Origin: Planctomycetaceae bacterium UBA2671
Lineage (GTDB): Bacteria; Planctomycetota; Planctomycetia; Planctomycetales; Planctomycetaceae
Assembly (NCBI GenBank): GCA_002359185.1
Contig: DEML01000040.1
Span: 60,879-87,295, forward strand
Length of the DNA stretch: 26,417 nucleotides
Reading direction: 5' to 3'
Shown: piece by piece, positions 16,560 through 24,144 of the stretch
Numbering within the stretch: the stretch's first letter is position 1
Layout of the letters: each line of letters starts with the position of its first letter
Notes under the pieces: generated by a model
The model's database searches: none
Told to the model about the DNA's origin: nothing
What the model saw: only the letters and a program-made list of their open reading frames with translations
Made by a program: the position numbers and the translations under genes

Positions 16560-17411
16560 GTGAAACGGACGCCGCTCATTATCATTTCTGTTAAGTCACT
16601 CTCTCCTCTGGCACTTTCCATCTACGGCAACGAAACGATCTCAACACCCCACCTGGATCAACTGGCGTGGACTGGCACTGTTTTTCACGAGTATCATTCC
16701 AATCATGAAGGCTTTGCGAAAGTCTTTGAGCAAGTGCAGTTGTACTGCAACGAAAACCATCTTTCTTTTGCACCAAATTCAATCTCAGTCGGAGAATTGC
16801 CCGCGGTAATAATGCCGGTCGAAAGGGATATCTTATGGTATCGTATTGATAATGATCGGGACGAAACTGCATCTGATATTGTGCAGGCAATTGAACAATT
16901 AATCTATCGGATCATTCAAAAACTGGATATCAATTCCTGCAACTGGATCATCACGGCTGAATCCGGTGGATTTCTCGACAAAGAACAAAGCTCTGCTGCA
17001 TCGTTTGCAATCGATTATCAGAACAGTCTCACGAGACAATTCTGGGCCCCTCTCATCATTTCGCCGGCTCGGGAAAATGCCGAGCATTGCCGAAATCATT
17101 CGTTGCTGTTTGTGGACGACTTACTCACTCTCATTTGCGAACAATCAGGTTTGAATTCTGAATTCATAATGAAGGGCCGTGAAGAAATTCTGCTCGAATC
17201 AGAGAATCAAATCGGATTACGCACATCGAAGTGGCTGCTATGTCTCCCCCGAACAGAAATAGATCCTACGAATGAATATTCGCATCTCTTGGAGGAACCT
17301 GAACTCTTTGCCAAACCCGAGGATCGATTCGACCTGAATGACATTTCTCAGAGTGAACCCGAGTTGACTTCAGATCTGATGCAGAAGCTTCGGGAGATGA
17401 TCAAAAAATAA
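16560..17411 (+). CDS. Sulfatase-fold protein lacking catalytic residues (pseudo-sulfatase)
   Basis: A GTG start follows the preceding stop by 2 nt. The 283-residue product begins PLIIISVKSLSPLALSIYGN and TISTPHLDQLAWTGTVFHEY, which corresponds to the sulfatase N-terminus (strand 1, metal site, YGN...TPNIDRLA). However, the metal-binding Asp-Asp is Lys-Ser and the CxPSR formylglycine site, expected after VFHEYHSNH, is absent. The C-terminal part (LRTSKWLLCLP, then ELFAKPEDRFDLNDISQSEP) again resembles sulfatase C-termini. It is about half the usual 450-550 residues. There is no signal peptide, so it is probably cytoplasmic, unlike its exported neighbour. Likely a non-enzymatic relative of the alkaline phosphatase superfamily; a degraded gene is less likely given the intact frame and operon position. 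Confidence 0.78.
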   Translation: MKRTPLIIISVKSLSPLALSIYGNETISTPHLDQLAWTGTVFHEYHSNHEGFAKVFEQVQLYCNENHLSFAPNSISVGELPAVIMPVERDILWYRIDNDRDETASDIVQAIEQLIYRIIQKLDINSCNWIITAESGGFLDKEQSSAASFAIDYQNSLTRQFWAPLIISPARENAEHCRNHSLLFVDDLLTLICEQSGLNSEFIMKGREEILLESENQIGLRTSKWLLCLPRTEIDPTNEYSHLLEEPELFAKPEDRFDLNDISQSEPELTSDLMQKLREMIKK

Positions 17412-17414
17412 TTG

Positions 17415-17683
17415 AACCGCCAAGACGCCAAGTAGTGAAGGAAGAGAATGAGAATGATGAGAATTCATTTTTTTATTTCCACAAAGGCACGAAGGCACTA
17501 AGAGTCGTGAGAAAACAACACATCAAACTTCAAAATTGTTTTTGTGATTTGATGTTTTAACTCATTAATTTCTTCGTGCCTTTGTTTCTTCGTGGTTAAA
17601 AAAATCATATCGGATAGAGTTGTTCACAGTTATAGTTTCCTGCTCATCCTCGCCTTCTCTTTACCCTTGGCGTCTTGGCGGTT
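17415..17683. repeat. Nested inverted repeat of AACC-headed tandem units
   Basis: Three arm pairs are nested. The outer pair is AACCGCCAAGACGCCAAG (17415-17432) with its exact 18-nt complement at 17666-17683. The middle pair is ACAAAGGCACGAAG (17481-17494) with its exact 14-nt complement at 17572-17585. The inner pair is ACATCAAA (17520-17527) with TTTGATGT (17548-17555). The left middle arm is three 8-bp units (CACAAAGG, CACGAAGG, CACTAAG). It fills the whole gap between two convergent genes, so it lies where a terminator would be, but no T-tract follows the arms. Confidence 0.85.
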
Positions 17684-17687
17684 TATC

Positions 17688-18419
17688 TCATTCATAATAC
17701 TCCCACCATTTCACGCCATCTGGCAACTCTTTCAGACCGCTGAATTCCAGATGCAGTATGCGGCGATGCTGAGTCGTGTCGGGATGTGAACGTCCGCTGG
17801 AATGGACGACGAGAGGGCGAATCGCGAGGACGCCGCCCGCTTTGCAGGTCAATTGTTCTTCTCGGAAACCGGCCACGCGAAAATCTTTTCCTGTGTGATG
17901 AGAGCCCGGCAAAACTTCCAGAGGACCGTTTTCGGCGGTCATATCATCGAGATGAATCCGCAAAGTCAGCATTGACTGCAGCACCTCCAGCGGTGGTTCC
18001 GAATGAGGGACTCCAATTCGCAGTCGTGGTCGGGAGTAGCGGTCCGACTTCACACTTTCCTGCTGAACAGCAATGAGCAAATCTTTGTGCCACGGCAGGG
18101 CCCAGGTTTGCATGGGCGGTTTGTCGAAGAATAACCCGCGGACGAGGCCGTATTCTTTTCCGAGTGTTCGTTCGAGCAAATTTAATAAGGGCTGTTTCTT
18201 CCAGAGGCTTCTGGCAGCGGGAAAAATCGAAAGCACATTGCGAACCGCATACACGTCACCATTTCGGTGCCGAACGGAATCGGATGTTGACGCGAATGCT
18301 GAAGCAATCTGCTTGCGAATCTGTGCGAGTTCTTCTTCACAGAAGACATTGCCGAGGATCGCATAGCCATCTCGTTCTACCTTTTGAACGTGCTCAATGA
18401 TACTGGCAATTGGAGTCAT
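17688..18419 (-). CDS. Phytanoyl-CoA dioxygenase (PhyH) family oxygenase
   Basis: The 243-residue cytoplasmic protein is a non-haem Fe(II)/2-oxoglutarate oxygenase. The iron-binding facial triad is visible as PWHKD (His111, Asp113) and LVVHSSGRSHP (His206), with Arg219 or Arg220 placed for 2-oxoglutarate. Other family-like parts are VQKVERDGYAILGNVFCEEE at the N-terminus and ENGPLEVLPGSHHTG (164-177). Members hydroxylate varied small molecules; planctomycete genomes carry many and the substrate cannot be told. The gene starts 4 nt after the sulfatase stop, so the two are co-transcribed, which hints at a shared substrate such as an alkyl sulfate or sulfated glycan, though this is conjecture. 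Length is normal for the family. Confidence 0.92.
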   Translation of the reverse strand: MTPIASIIEHVQKVERDGYAILGNVFCEEELAQIRKQIASAFASTSDSVRHRNGDVYAVRNVLSIFPAARSLWKKQPLLNLLERTLGKEYGLVRGLFFDKPPMQTWALPWHKDLLIAVQQESVKSDRYSRPRLRIGVPHSEPPLEVLQSMLTLRIHLDDMTAENGPLEVLPGSHHTGKDFRVAGFREEQLTCKAGGVLAIRPLVVHSSGRSHPDTTQHRRILHLEFSGLKELPDGVKWWEYYE

Positions 18420-18423
18420 CGTT

Positions 18424-19998
18424 TTACCGGCCTCGTTGATCCCACCAGCCGCCGTTTGGTTTGAAGTCTGGCTTCAAGAAGTTCGCATGTTCCTGCTCTC
18501 TCCGAGGCATTCCCTTTTCTTCGAGAATTTCTAAGGAACGTGCATGTGCCTGTTCATTATATTTCTGATTTCGGCTGGGAAAGTCTGCTCCCACTTCCTT
18601 CTGCCAGTTGATCAGAGAGACTGAAAGTTCCTCGACACGATCGGGATAACGCTCAGAAATGTCGGTCTGTTCTCCGACATCATCGGAAATATTGTAGAGT
18701 TCATTCCGACCATCTTCGAAGTAATGAATCAGCTTCCAGTCGCCATCAACAACCATCGCTGAGGGCTCGCCTCCCTGATTGCCGTAATGCGGATAATGCC
18801 AGAACAGTTCGCGATCCTCGACAGACTTCCCCTTCATGACAGGCACTAGACTGATTCCATCCACATGTTGATCAGGCTGGAGCGGTATGCCGGCGATATC
18901 GAGAATAGTCGGATAGAAATCCATGCCAATTGCAGGGACTTCAGTCTTCTCGCCATTCGTAACGCCGGGCCAGCAAATATAAAACGGTTGTCGGGTGCCG
19001 CCTTCCCACTGGCGACCTTTGCCGCCGCGATAAGGCAGGCAACTGGTTGCATACCCATCTCCGGAAGAGACACCTCCGTTATCGGAAGTGAAGATGACAA
19101 CAGTCTCTTCTTCCAGCCCATTTTTCTTTAACGCTTCCAGCACCAGTCCGACTGCATCATCAAGGGCAGCCATCATGCCGGCATAAACGGGATGATCCTG
19201 AACCTGTCGAACTTCCTGAGTTCGATCGAGGATAAATCGAGGCTCCGTCCGCTTTGTCAGTCCCATCTTCTCGGCTTTGGCCTGAAACTTTTCCCAGCGA
19301 TTCTGGCTGCACTGAATCGGTCCGTGTACCGAATAAAACGACAACATCGCAAAGAAAGGCTCGTCAGATTTGGCGTTATCCTCAATGAACTTCGCAGTTT
19401 CTTTTCCGAGACGAATCGGTAATTCTGCGCCCGGTTCATCGTTGCTTAATTTGGGATTATTATAAGGCGAATGATATCCACCCGGCGGAGTTCCAAAGTG
19501 ATAACCACCTTGATTAATATCATAACCCTGCTCAGAAGGCGTGTGTCCATCACCACCGAGATGCCATTTGCCTGCAAAAAATGTGTGATAACCTTGTTCC
19601 TTGAGTGCCTCGGCGATTGTTGTCTCCGAAAGTGGTAGTTCCGGTTTGTATTCGGCTGGCAAGAGCTTGGTATTCCGCCCCCATTTCTCGGGTTGATTGT
19701 TGCGTCCGACAGCAATGTAATCGGTGATGTGTAGACGAGCGGGAGTCTTTCCGGTTTGAATGGCGGCCCGGGAAGGACTGCAAACCTGACAGGCCGAGTA
19801 GCCTCGATCAAATCGCATACTCTTTTGAGCGAGTGAATCGATATTCGGTGTTTCGTAGAACTCCGAGCCTTCAATTCCCAAGTCCTGTTTGCCCAGATCA
19901 TCCACCAGAATAAAGACAAAATTCGGCGACTTGGCTTCTGTCGAGGTCGTGAAAGCCAGAAAGGCACTGAAGAGACTGCAAAACAAAATTGATTTCAT
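18424..19998 (-). CDS. Secreted sulfatase (arylsulfatase A-like, Cys-type)
   Basis: The 524-residue protein has a signal peptide (1-22) and a full-length type I sulfatase domain. The metal-binding pair is in FVFILVDDLGKQDLG (Asp33-Asp34), and the formylglycine site is CSPSR (Cys73-Arg77) followed by AAIQTGKTPARL. The GKWHLGG lysine/histidine block and VIFTSDNGGVSSGDG metal ligands are present, and the C-terminus ELYNISDDVGEQTDI completes the fold. Activity requires a formylglycine-generating enzyme, none of which is in the window. It removes sulfate esters outside the cytoplasm, probably from algal polysaccharide or similar sulfated glycans, as is typical of planctomycetes. It is the first gene of a two-gene operon with the PhyH-like oxygenase. 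Confidence 0.96.
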   Translation of the reverse strand: MKSILFCSLFSAFLAFTTSTEAKSPNFVFILVDDLGKQDLGIEGSEFYETPNIDSLAQKSMRFDRGYSACQVCSPSRAAIQTGKTPARLHITDYIAVGRNNQPEKWGRNTKLLPAEYKPELPLSETTIAEALKEQGYHTFFAGKWHLGGDGHTPSEQGYDINQGGYHFGTPPGGYHSPYNNPKLSNDEPGAELPIRLGKETAKFIEDNAKSDEPFFAMLSFYSVHGPIQCSQNRWEKFQAKAEKMGLTKRTEPRFILDRTQEVRQVQDHPVYAGMMAALDDAVGLVLEALKKNGLEEETVVIFTSDNGGVSSGDGYATSCLPYRGGKGRQWEGGTRQPFYICWPGVTNGEKTEVPAIGMDFYPTILDIAGIPLQPDQHVDGISLVPVMKGKSVEDRELFWHYPHYGNQGGEPSAMVVDGDWKLIHYFEDGRNELYNISDDVGEQTDISERYPDRVEELSVSLINWQKEVGADFPSRNQKYNEQAHARSLEILEEKGMPRREQEHANFLKPDFKPNGGWWDQRGR

Positions 19999-20182
19999 AA
20001 TTCACACTCGTATTGAGATCTGATTGAATGCCGATAAATCAGCAGATTCCGATCTAAACAACGTAACGAATCGCGAATCAATCGTCGAGTCGACAGGTAA
20101 TCCTCAACTCTGTATGTAATGATCAAGCAGATCTGTAGTATTCCAACTATCGCTAAAAGTCGTGTACGTTCAGAGATTTGGA

Positions 20183-20199
20183 GCAGGCAAACTGCCTGC
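20183..20199. repeat. Hairpin GCAGGCA-AAC-TGCCTGC
   Basis: This is a perfect 7-bp inverted repeat with a 3-nt loop. It has no T-tract and lies about 185 nt upstream of the sulfatase start. It shares the GCAGGCA/TGCCTG core with the palindrome at 20357-20383, which suggests related repeat units. Confidence 0.45.
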
Positions 20200-20299
20200 G
20201 GAACAGCGATTTGAGGGCGACATTTAAAGCTCGAAAGAGCACTACTATTTCGTCTATTACTCAATGTCGCCTGATTTTAAATTCTACGTCGAAAGAAAC

Positions 20300-20312
20300 C
20301 TTGCTGGGCAAG
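20300..20312. repeat. Small hairpin CTTGC-TGG-GCAAG
   Basis: A 5-bp stem with a 3-nt loop is followed by CCAGTAGTGGCAC. From recall this phrase (GGGCAAGCCAGTAGTGGCAC) recurs in planctomycete intergenic sequence; only one copy is seen here. Confidence 0.3.
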
Positions 20313-20356
20313 CCAGTAGTGGCACACATCAAATGTCATTTAATGGTAGATAAAGC

Positions 20357-20383
20357 TGTAGGTCAGGCAGTGCCTGACCTACA
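20357..20383. repeat. Perfect palindrome with 13-bp arms
   Basis: TGTAGGTCAGGCA (20357-20369) and TGCCTGACCTACA (20371-20383) are exact inverse complements about one G. It begins 11 nt past the stop of the 60-residue membrane protein gene, so it could end that minus-strand transcript, but the following sequence GCTTTATC is only a weak T-tract. The shape suggests an interspersed palindromic repeat. Confidence 0.65.
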
Positions 20384-20393
20384 CCGTTTGCAA

Positions 20394-20576
20394 TTACAAA
20401 TTAACTGTCAGCATATAAAGCAATAACAACACACCGAGCAGGAAGACTGTAATCTGCACAAACAGGCGGACCGCTTTGCGGAGAATTGCGGACGTATCTT
20501 CGAAACGGCTGGCACTGTACACCAATGATATGACAGCTGTCATCGGGAAGATATAGAATAAAACGGGAATACTCAT
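20394..20576 (-). CDS. 60-residue membrane protein
   Basis: The protein has two hydrophobic segments: residues about 3-20 (IPVLFYIFPMTAVISLVY) and about 39-57 (LFVQITVFLLGVLLLLYML). They are separated by a short polar loop with SASRFEDTSAILRKAVR. The ISLVYSASRFE phrase is, by recall, conserved in small planctomycete proteins encoded directly after DUF6677-like genes. It lies 58 nt downstream of such a gene here on the same strand. Function unknown; the conserved charged loop between two helices points to a small subunit of a membrane complex rather than a random frame. Confidence 0.68.
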   Translation of the reverse strand: MSIPVLFYIFPMTAVISLVYSASRFEDTSAILRKAVRLFVQITVFLLGVLLLLYMLTVNL

Positions 20577-20634
20577 GCCTGTAGTGCTTTCGACGAATTG
20601 CGTTCTTTGATCATTATCTTAAATAGAGGTCCAC

Positions 20635-21507
20635 TTAAGTCGCGGCTGGTTTCGATTCGTCTTCCTGAACAACGCGTGGACGGAACCCGTAAGCGGGGCC
20701 TTCGAAAGCATCCCAGATGCAGAGGATATTGAGTAAACCTGCGATCCAGGTGAAGACCATCGCCAGTTCCCAGCGTTTGCCGAGACGGGCATTCAAATCG
20801 CGGAGTTCTTCATCCTGTAAGGGAACCTGATACCAGTCCAGAAATGGACGTTCTGCATATCCGAGTAGGCGGGATCCCGGTGCAAGATTTCCATTGGTGA
20901 CGTTTTCGACACGCATGAAAACTTTTCGTTGAGGATTTGCTGAGACCTGCGGCCCTAACGTCAATCGGTCCTGCCCCGGCTCAAATTCTGCCAGTTCAAC
21001 CGCAAACGGTTCGCCTGTTTCAGCGATGCTTCCCGATAAGGTTCCGCGAATCTCCGGGCCCAACATCCCGGGTTGTTTCTGCAATTGAATCGTTCCGGAG
21101 ACAGTTGAACTCTGTCCCGGCTCTCCGGTAATTGTGCCTTCAAAGTGCGAATTCAGAGTTCCATCGAGGCTCGAATCACTCTGTGAGGCTTCAAACCGTT
21201 TGGATTGAATCAGAGCGGGCATCGTAGAAATTCCGAGCAGAACCTGGGAGAGGTATCCGTAGTTCCGTTTGCGGAAAATCTGATCTTCCCGCTGCTCATA
21301 GTAGGCGGAATAGACAGGACGTCCTTCACCCAGAGCGACGCCATAAAAGAAGGAGCCGAGGATGCAAAAGCTGAAAATGAAGGCTTTCACATAACGACGC
21401 TGATAAAACTGACCAGCCCCGGGAATGAGCCACGAAAGCAACGCAGCCAGCCAGGGAGTCTTCAGATCAATCGTTTCAGGATTTGAGGCAGGTTTATGGG
21501 CAGACAT
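20635..21507 (-). CDS. DUF6677-like membrane protein with TM2-type N-terminus
   Basis: The 290-residue protein begins with a soluble 15 residues, then LKTPWLAALLSWLIPGAGQF and YQRRYVKAFIFSFCILGSFF. This is the TM2/DUF6677-like hairpin, in which a PGxGxFY motif lies between two membrane helices. The central part (about 70-225) is extracytoplasmic and beta-rich, with LDGTLNSHFEGTITGEPGQS and several similar Gly/Thr strands. One or two helices are near the end (about 245-270, LAMVFTWIAGLLNILCIWDA). The C-terminus is charged. Family naming is from recall of planctomycete proteins with this opening. It forms an apparent two-gene unit with the following 60-residue membrane protein. Function unknown. 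Confidence 0.72.
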   Translation of the reverse strand: MSAHKPASNPETIDLKTPWLAALLSWLIPGAGQFYQRRYVKAFIFSFCILGSFFYGVALGEGRPVYSAYYEQREDQIFRKRNYGYLSQVLLGISTMPALIQSKRFEASQSDSSLDGTLNSHFEGTITGEPGQSSTVSGTIQLQKQPGMLGPEIRGTLSGSIAETGEPFAVELAEFEPGQDRLTLGPQVSANPQRKVFMRVENVTNGNLAPGSRLLGYAERPFLDWYQVPLQDEELRDLNARLGKRWELAMVFTWIAGLLNILCIWDAFEGPAYGFRPRVVQEDESKPAAT

Positions 21508-21781
21508 ACAGACTCAGTATCAGTCAAAAAATAGGGAAATCCACTCTCATTCACGATGAAATCGGAGTGAATTGTAGGAAGATTCTGGCGGGATTGATAC
21601 AGTGAAACCATTTCCAATGGATTCAGCAATCGCTGCGGCATCGCTTGATGGGTTGTCGCGATTTTGCTCCTGCCGGAAGTTGCTGAGTATTATAAATTAC
21701 GCTTGAGAGAATCATAATTCAATACGTCAACAATTGTGAAGATGTTGGGGAATTGTGCGATTTCCGGCAGAGGAGCATCAA

Positions 21782-22204
21782 TTGAAACCTATTCCAGACA
21801 CAAACCTGTGGATCGGAAATGCAGGCGATGCTCAAAATCTGCAGGAGATACGGAGCCTGGAAATTCGAGCGATTTTCCTGCTGGCATACGAGGAACCAAT
21901 ATTCAGCTACCCTCGTGACCTGCTGGTGGTTCGTATTCCATTACTCGATGGGAGTGAAAATGATGATTTCAATTTAGAGATCACCGTAAGATCCCTGATC
22001 AGTTTGATTCGAAACGATGTCAATACTCTGGTGACATGCAGCATGGGAATGAGCCGCTCGCCTGTCATTGTTTCTGCAGCGTTGGCGATACATCATTCGC
22101 TGCCATTTGATGACGTGTTGACTTCTGTATGCAAAAGTATTCCGACTGATGTTTCGCCGGAGTTTTATCGATATGTACGATCCGTATTTGAGAAATTGAT
22201 CTGA
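21782..22204 (+). CDS. Dual-specificity phosphatase family protein
   Basis: The TTG at 21782 is preferred because GAGGAG lies 6 nt upstream and the product then opens with KPIPDTNLWIGNAGDA, as family members do. The ATG at 21755 (GGGGA upstream) is the alternative and would add nine residues. The 140-residue protein has the Cys-x5-Arg phosphatase loop CSMGMSRS (Cys86, Arg92), with Asp56 in LLDGSEND 30 residues earlier in the right place for a general acid. The His that normally precedes the Cys (HC) is Thr here, which would be expected to alter the Cys pKa. It likely dephosphorylates proteins or small phosphorylated molecules in the cytoplasm. It appears monocistronic and convergent with ftsI. 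Confidence 0.82.
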   Translation: MKPIPDTNLWIGNAGDAQNLQEIRSLEIRAIFLLAYEEPIFSYPRDLLVVRIPLLDGSENDDFNLEITVRSLISLIRNDVNTLVTCSMGMSRSPVIVSAALAIHHSLPFDDVLTSVCKSIPTDVSPEFYRYVRSVFEKLI

Positions 22205-22237
22205 AAGTCTGATGGTCATTATGTGAGTTCGTCGCCG

Positions 22238-22262
22238 CCCCTTCGCTGACGCTTCGGGTTAA
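22238..22262. repeat. Interspersed repeat CCCTTCGCTGACGCTTCGGG
   Basis: CCCTTCGCTGACGCTTCGGG followed by TTAA lies 34 nt past the phosphatase stop. CCC...GGG with internal CTTCGCTGACGCTTCG is semi-palindromic. From recall, this phrase (AACCCGAAGCGTCAGCGA on the other strand) is one of the commonest intergenic repeats in planctomycetes and gives spurious peptides such as LTRSVSEG. Only one copy is in this window. Confidence 0.55.
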
Positions 22263-22276
22263 GATTGTCGATGAAA

Positions 22277-22306
22277 ATCTGTGTTCATCCGTGTCGATCC
22301 GTGGTT
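22277..22306 (-). repeat. AACC-headed repeat of three 10-bp units
   Basis: On the minus strand the segment starts AACCACGGAT and continues with two further 10-bp units, CGACACGGAT and GAACACAGAT. It is directly downstream of the previous repeat and near the end of ftsI (stop at 22331). The AACC head and the period relate it in design to the repeats at 10248 and 17415. Translated on the plus strand it gives KICVHPCRSVV, a well-known spurious peptide type. Confidence 0.6.
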
Positions 22307-22330
22307 CTAAAAACGAGATGCTTCGACATC

Positions 22331-24064
22331 TCATCGGATCGTTTTGAGTTGCTTAGCCACATCGACATGCCGCAGACCATATGCTTTTTTCAGTATTTTG
22401 ACAGCTACGGGGGCGGCGACGTTGGAGCCGTAGTGGCTGGTTCCCTGAGTTGGTTGATCGACTGCGACCAGGACGATCAATTCGGGATTTTGTGTCGGAA
22501 TGCCGCAGATAAATGAGCAGACGGTTTTTGTGGGCGAGTAGGTTCCGAGTTCAGGATCGTACACCTGAGAGGTTCCCGTTTTGCCGAAGATGTCGAGGCC
22601 ATCGACATCGACACGCTGGCCGGTACCTTCGGTGAGAACGCGTCTCATGGGATCGCGGATGACCCAGTCGGCCAGGACGGGATCGATCAAGGGCATCGAG
22701 AGTTGAGCCGATTTTTCAGTGGCGGTCGAATGACCAGCTTTCAACACGAGTCGAGGTTGCTGGAATTCTCCGCGGTTCGCCAGCGCGGCGTGAGCCATCA
22801 GCATTTGCAGCGGCGTGACTGTGAGTTCCTGACCCATCGGAATGGAACCCGTCGAGTAGTGATTCCATTGATTTAATGGACGCACAAATCCGGTCAGTTC
22901 ACCCGGTAAGCCGAGGCCAGTGCGATACCCGAAGCCGAATTGTTGTAACGCCTGATGCAATCCTGCATTTGTCATTCGTTCGCCGATTTGCGCCATGCCG
23001 ATGTTGCTCGATTTGATCAGCACTTCGGCCAGTGACATTTCGCCGTAAGCATGAGTATCGTGCAGCACGCGTGGTCCCATGCGGTACTCGCCCCAATGCC
23101 CATGAAAACGGGAATTGACGGAAACGAGATCCTGCTGCAGAGCCCAGGCGACAACCAGTGGCTTCATTGTCGAGCCCGGTTCGTAACTCCAGTTGACCGC
23201 CCGATTGAGCCAGGCTTCATCGGAGAAGGTCGTGGGATCAGCCGGGTTGTAAGTTGGTCGGGAGGCGATGGCGAGAATGTCTCCTGACTTCGGTTCGCAA
23301 ATGACAGCCGTGCAGCCGATTGGCTGCCATTCGGTCATCAATTCGTCCAATTGCTTTTCGACGAGTCGTTGAATCTGAATATCGAGAGTGAGGTGTATTG
23401 TCTGGCCATGCTCGACACGTTCGTTTTCGTGCTCGTAGAGATGAATCGCCCGGTTGCGAGCATCGCGAACGATAGTTCGTTTGCCATCTTTGCCGCGGAG
23501 CAGTTCATCATATTTCTGTTCCATCCCGCCGCGACCTTCGCCGTCGATATCCCGCATACCGAGAATGTGACTGGCCAGGGCCTGATTGGGATAGTAGCGT
23601 CGAAATTCGCGATCGAATCCGTAAGTTTCTTTGGAAAGATCCATCGCTCGAATATGATCGGCTACTTGCGGATCAATCCGACGTGCCAGCCAGAAGAAGC
23701 CTTTTTCTTTCTGGGATTCAAGTTGCTGACGGAGTTCTTCAGGATCTCGATTGATAAGGGGAGCGATCGATTCTGCAAACGACTTGAAATTTTCGATCCG
23801 ACGCGGGATGGCATACAGACTTTCTGTATCGATACTTGTCGCCAGCAACTGACCGTTACGATCGAGAATGTCGCCAGGGCGTGCGCGAATGGTTTCGACA
23901 AGAGTCTGCTGCTGATCAACTCGCGATTTCATCCGCTGCGACTCAGTCCAGTGCAGGCCAATCAGATGAACGACAATCAGCCCCCACAGAAGCACCACAC
24001 CAACCGAAAGAATTTTCAGTCGGTTGGTTCGCAGCGAAATCGAAGGATCCGTTTCATCGGTCAT
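22331..24064 (-). CDS. ftsI: Division-type transpeptidase penicillin-binding protein
   Basis: The 577-residue protein is a class B PBP that cross-links septal peptidoglycan in the periplasm. There is an N-terminal cytoplasmic tail (about 1-15), one TM helix (about 17-38), a dimerisation domain starting RARPGDILDRNGQLLATSID (60-79), a linker region with GEGRGGMEQKYDELL, and a transpeptidase domain from about residue 245. Catalytic motifs are all present: STMK (Ser298, Lys301), SSN (352-354) and KTGTSQ (495-500). Length and motifs fit FtsI/PBP3 (PBP2 of spore formers is similar). It lies downstream of an FtsL-like gene, which is the dcw-cluster order. Planctomycetes lack FtsZ but several retain such genes, so its role in division needs care. 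Confidence 0.93.
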   Translation of the reverse strand: MTDETDPSISLRTNRLKILSVGVVLLWGLIVVHLIGLHWTESQRMKSRVDQQQTLVETIRARPGDILDRNGQLLATSIDTESLYAIPRRIENFKSFAESIAPLINRDPEELRQQLESQKEKGFFWLARRIDPQVADHIRAMDLSKETYGFDREFRRYYPNQALASHILGMRDIDGEGRGGMEQKYDELLRGKDGKRTIVRDARNRAIHLYEHENERVEHGQTIHLTLDIQIQRLVEKQLDELMTEWQPIGCTAVICEPKSGDILAIASRPTYNPADPTTFSDEAWLNRAVNWSYEPGSTMKPLVVAWALQQDLVSVNSRFHGHWGEYRMGPRVLHDTHAYGEMSLAEVLIKSSNIGMAQIGERMTNAGLHQALQQFGFGYRTGLGLPGELTGFVRPLNQWNHYSTGSIPMGQELTVTPLQMLMAHAALANRGEFQQPRLVLKAGHSTATEKSAQLSMPLIDPVLADWVIRDPMRRVLTEGTGQRVDVDGLDIFGKTGTSQVYDPELGTYSPTKTVCSFICGIPTQNPELIVLVAVDQPTQGTSHYGSNVAAPVAVKILKKAYGLRHVDVAKQLKTIR

Positions 24065-24144
24065 TGGATACTCGACCCTTTAATCCCAAATGGAAATCAG
24101 ATTTCTGGCTTCATAACTAATAATCTGGAATCCGAATCATCTGG

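Larger units (their letters stand above)
19999..20393. other. Intergenic stretch with three hairpin repeats
   Basis: This 395-nt stretch upstream of the sulfatase gene and downstream of the 60-residue membrane protein gene has no supported gene. It contains hairpins at 20183-20199, 20300-20312 and 20357-20383, listed separately. The sulfatase promoter must be near 20000-20100 on the minus strand but no clear boxes are visible. Confidence 0.5.

Noticed and set aside
22265..22516. Plus-strand frame starting KICVHPCRSVV
   Set aside because: The start is a translated AACC-type repeat and the rest is antisense to ftsI.
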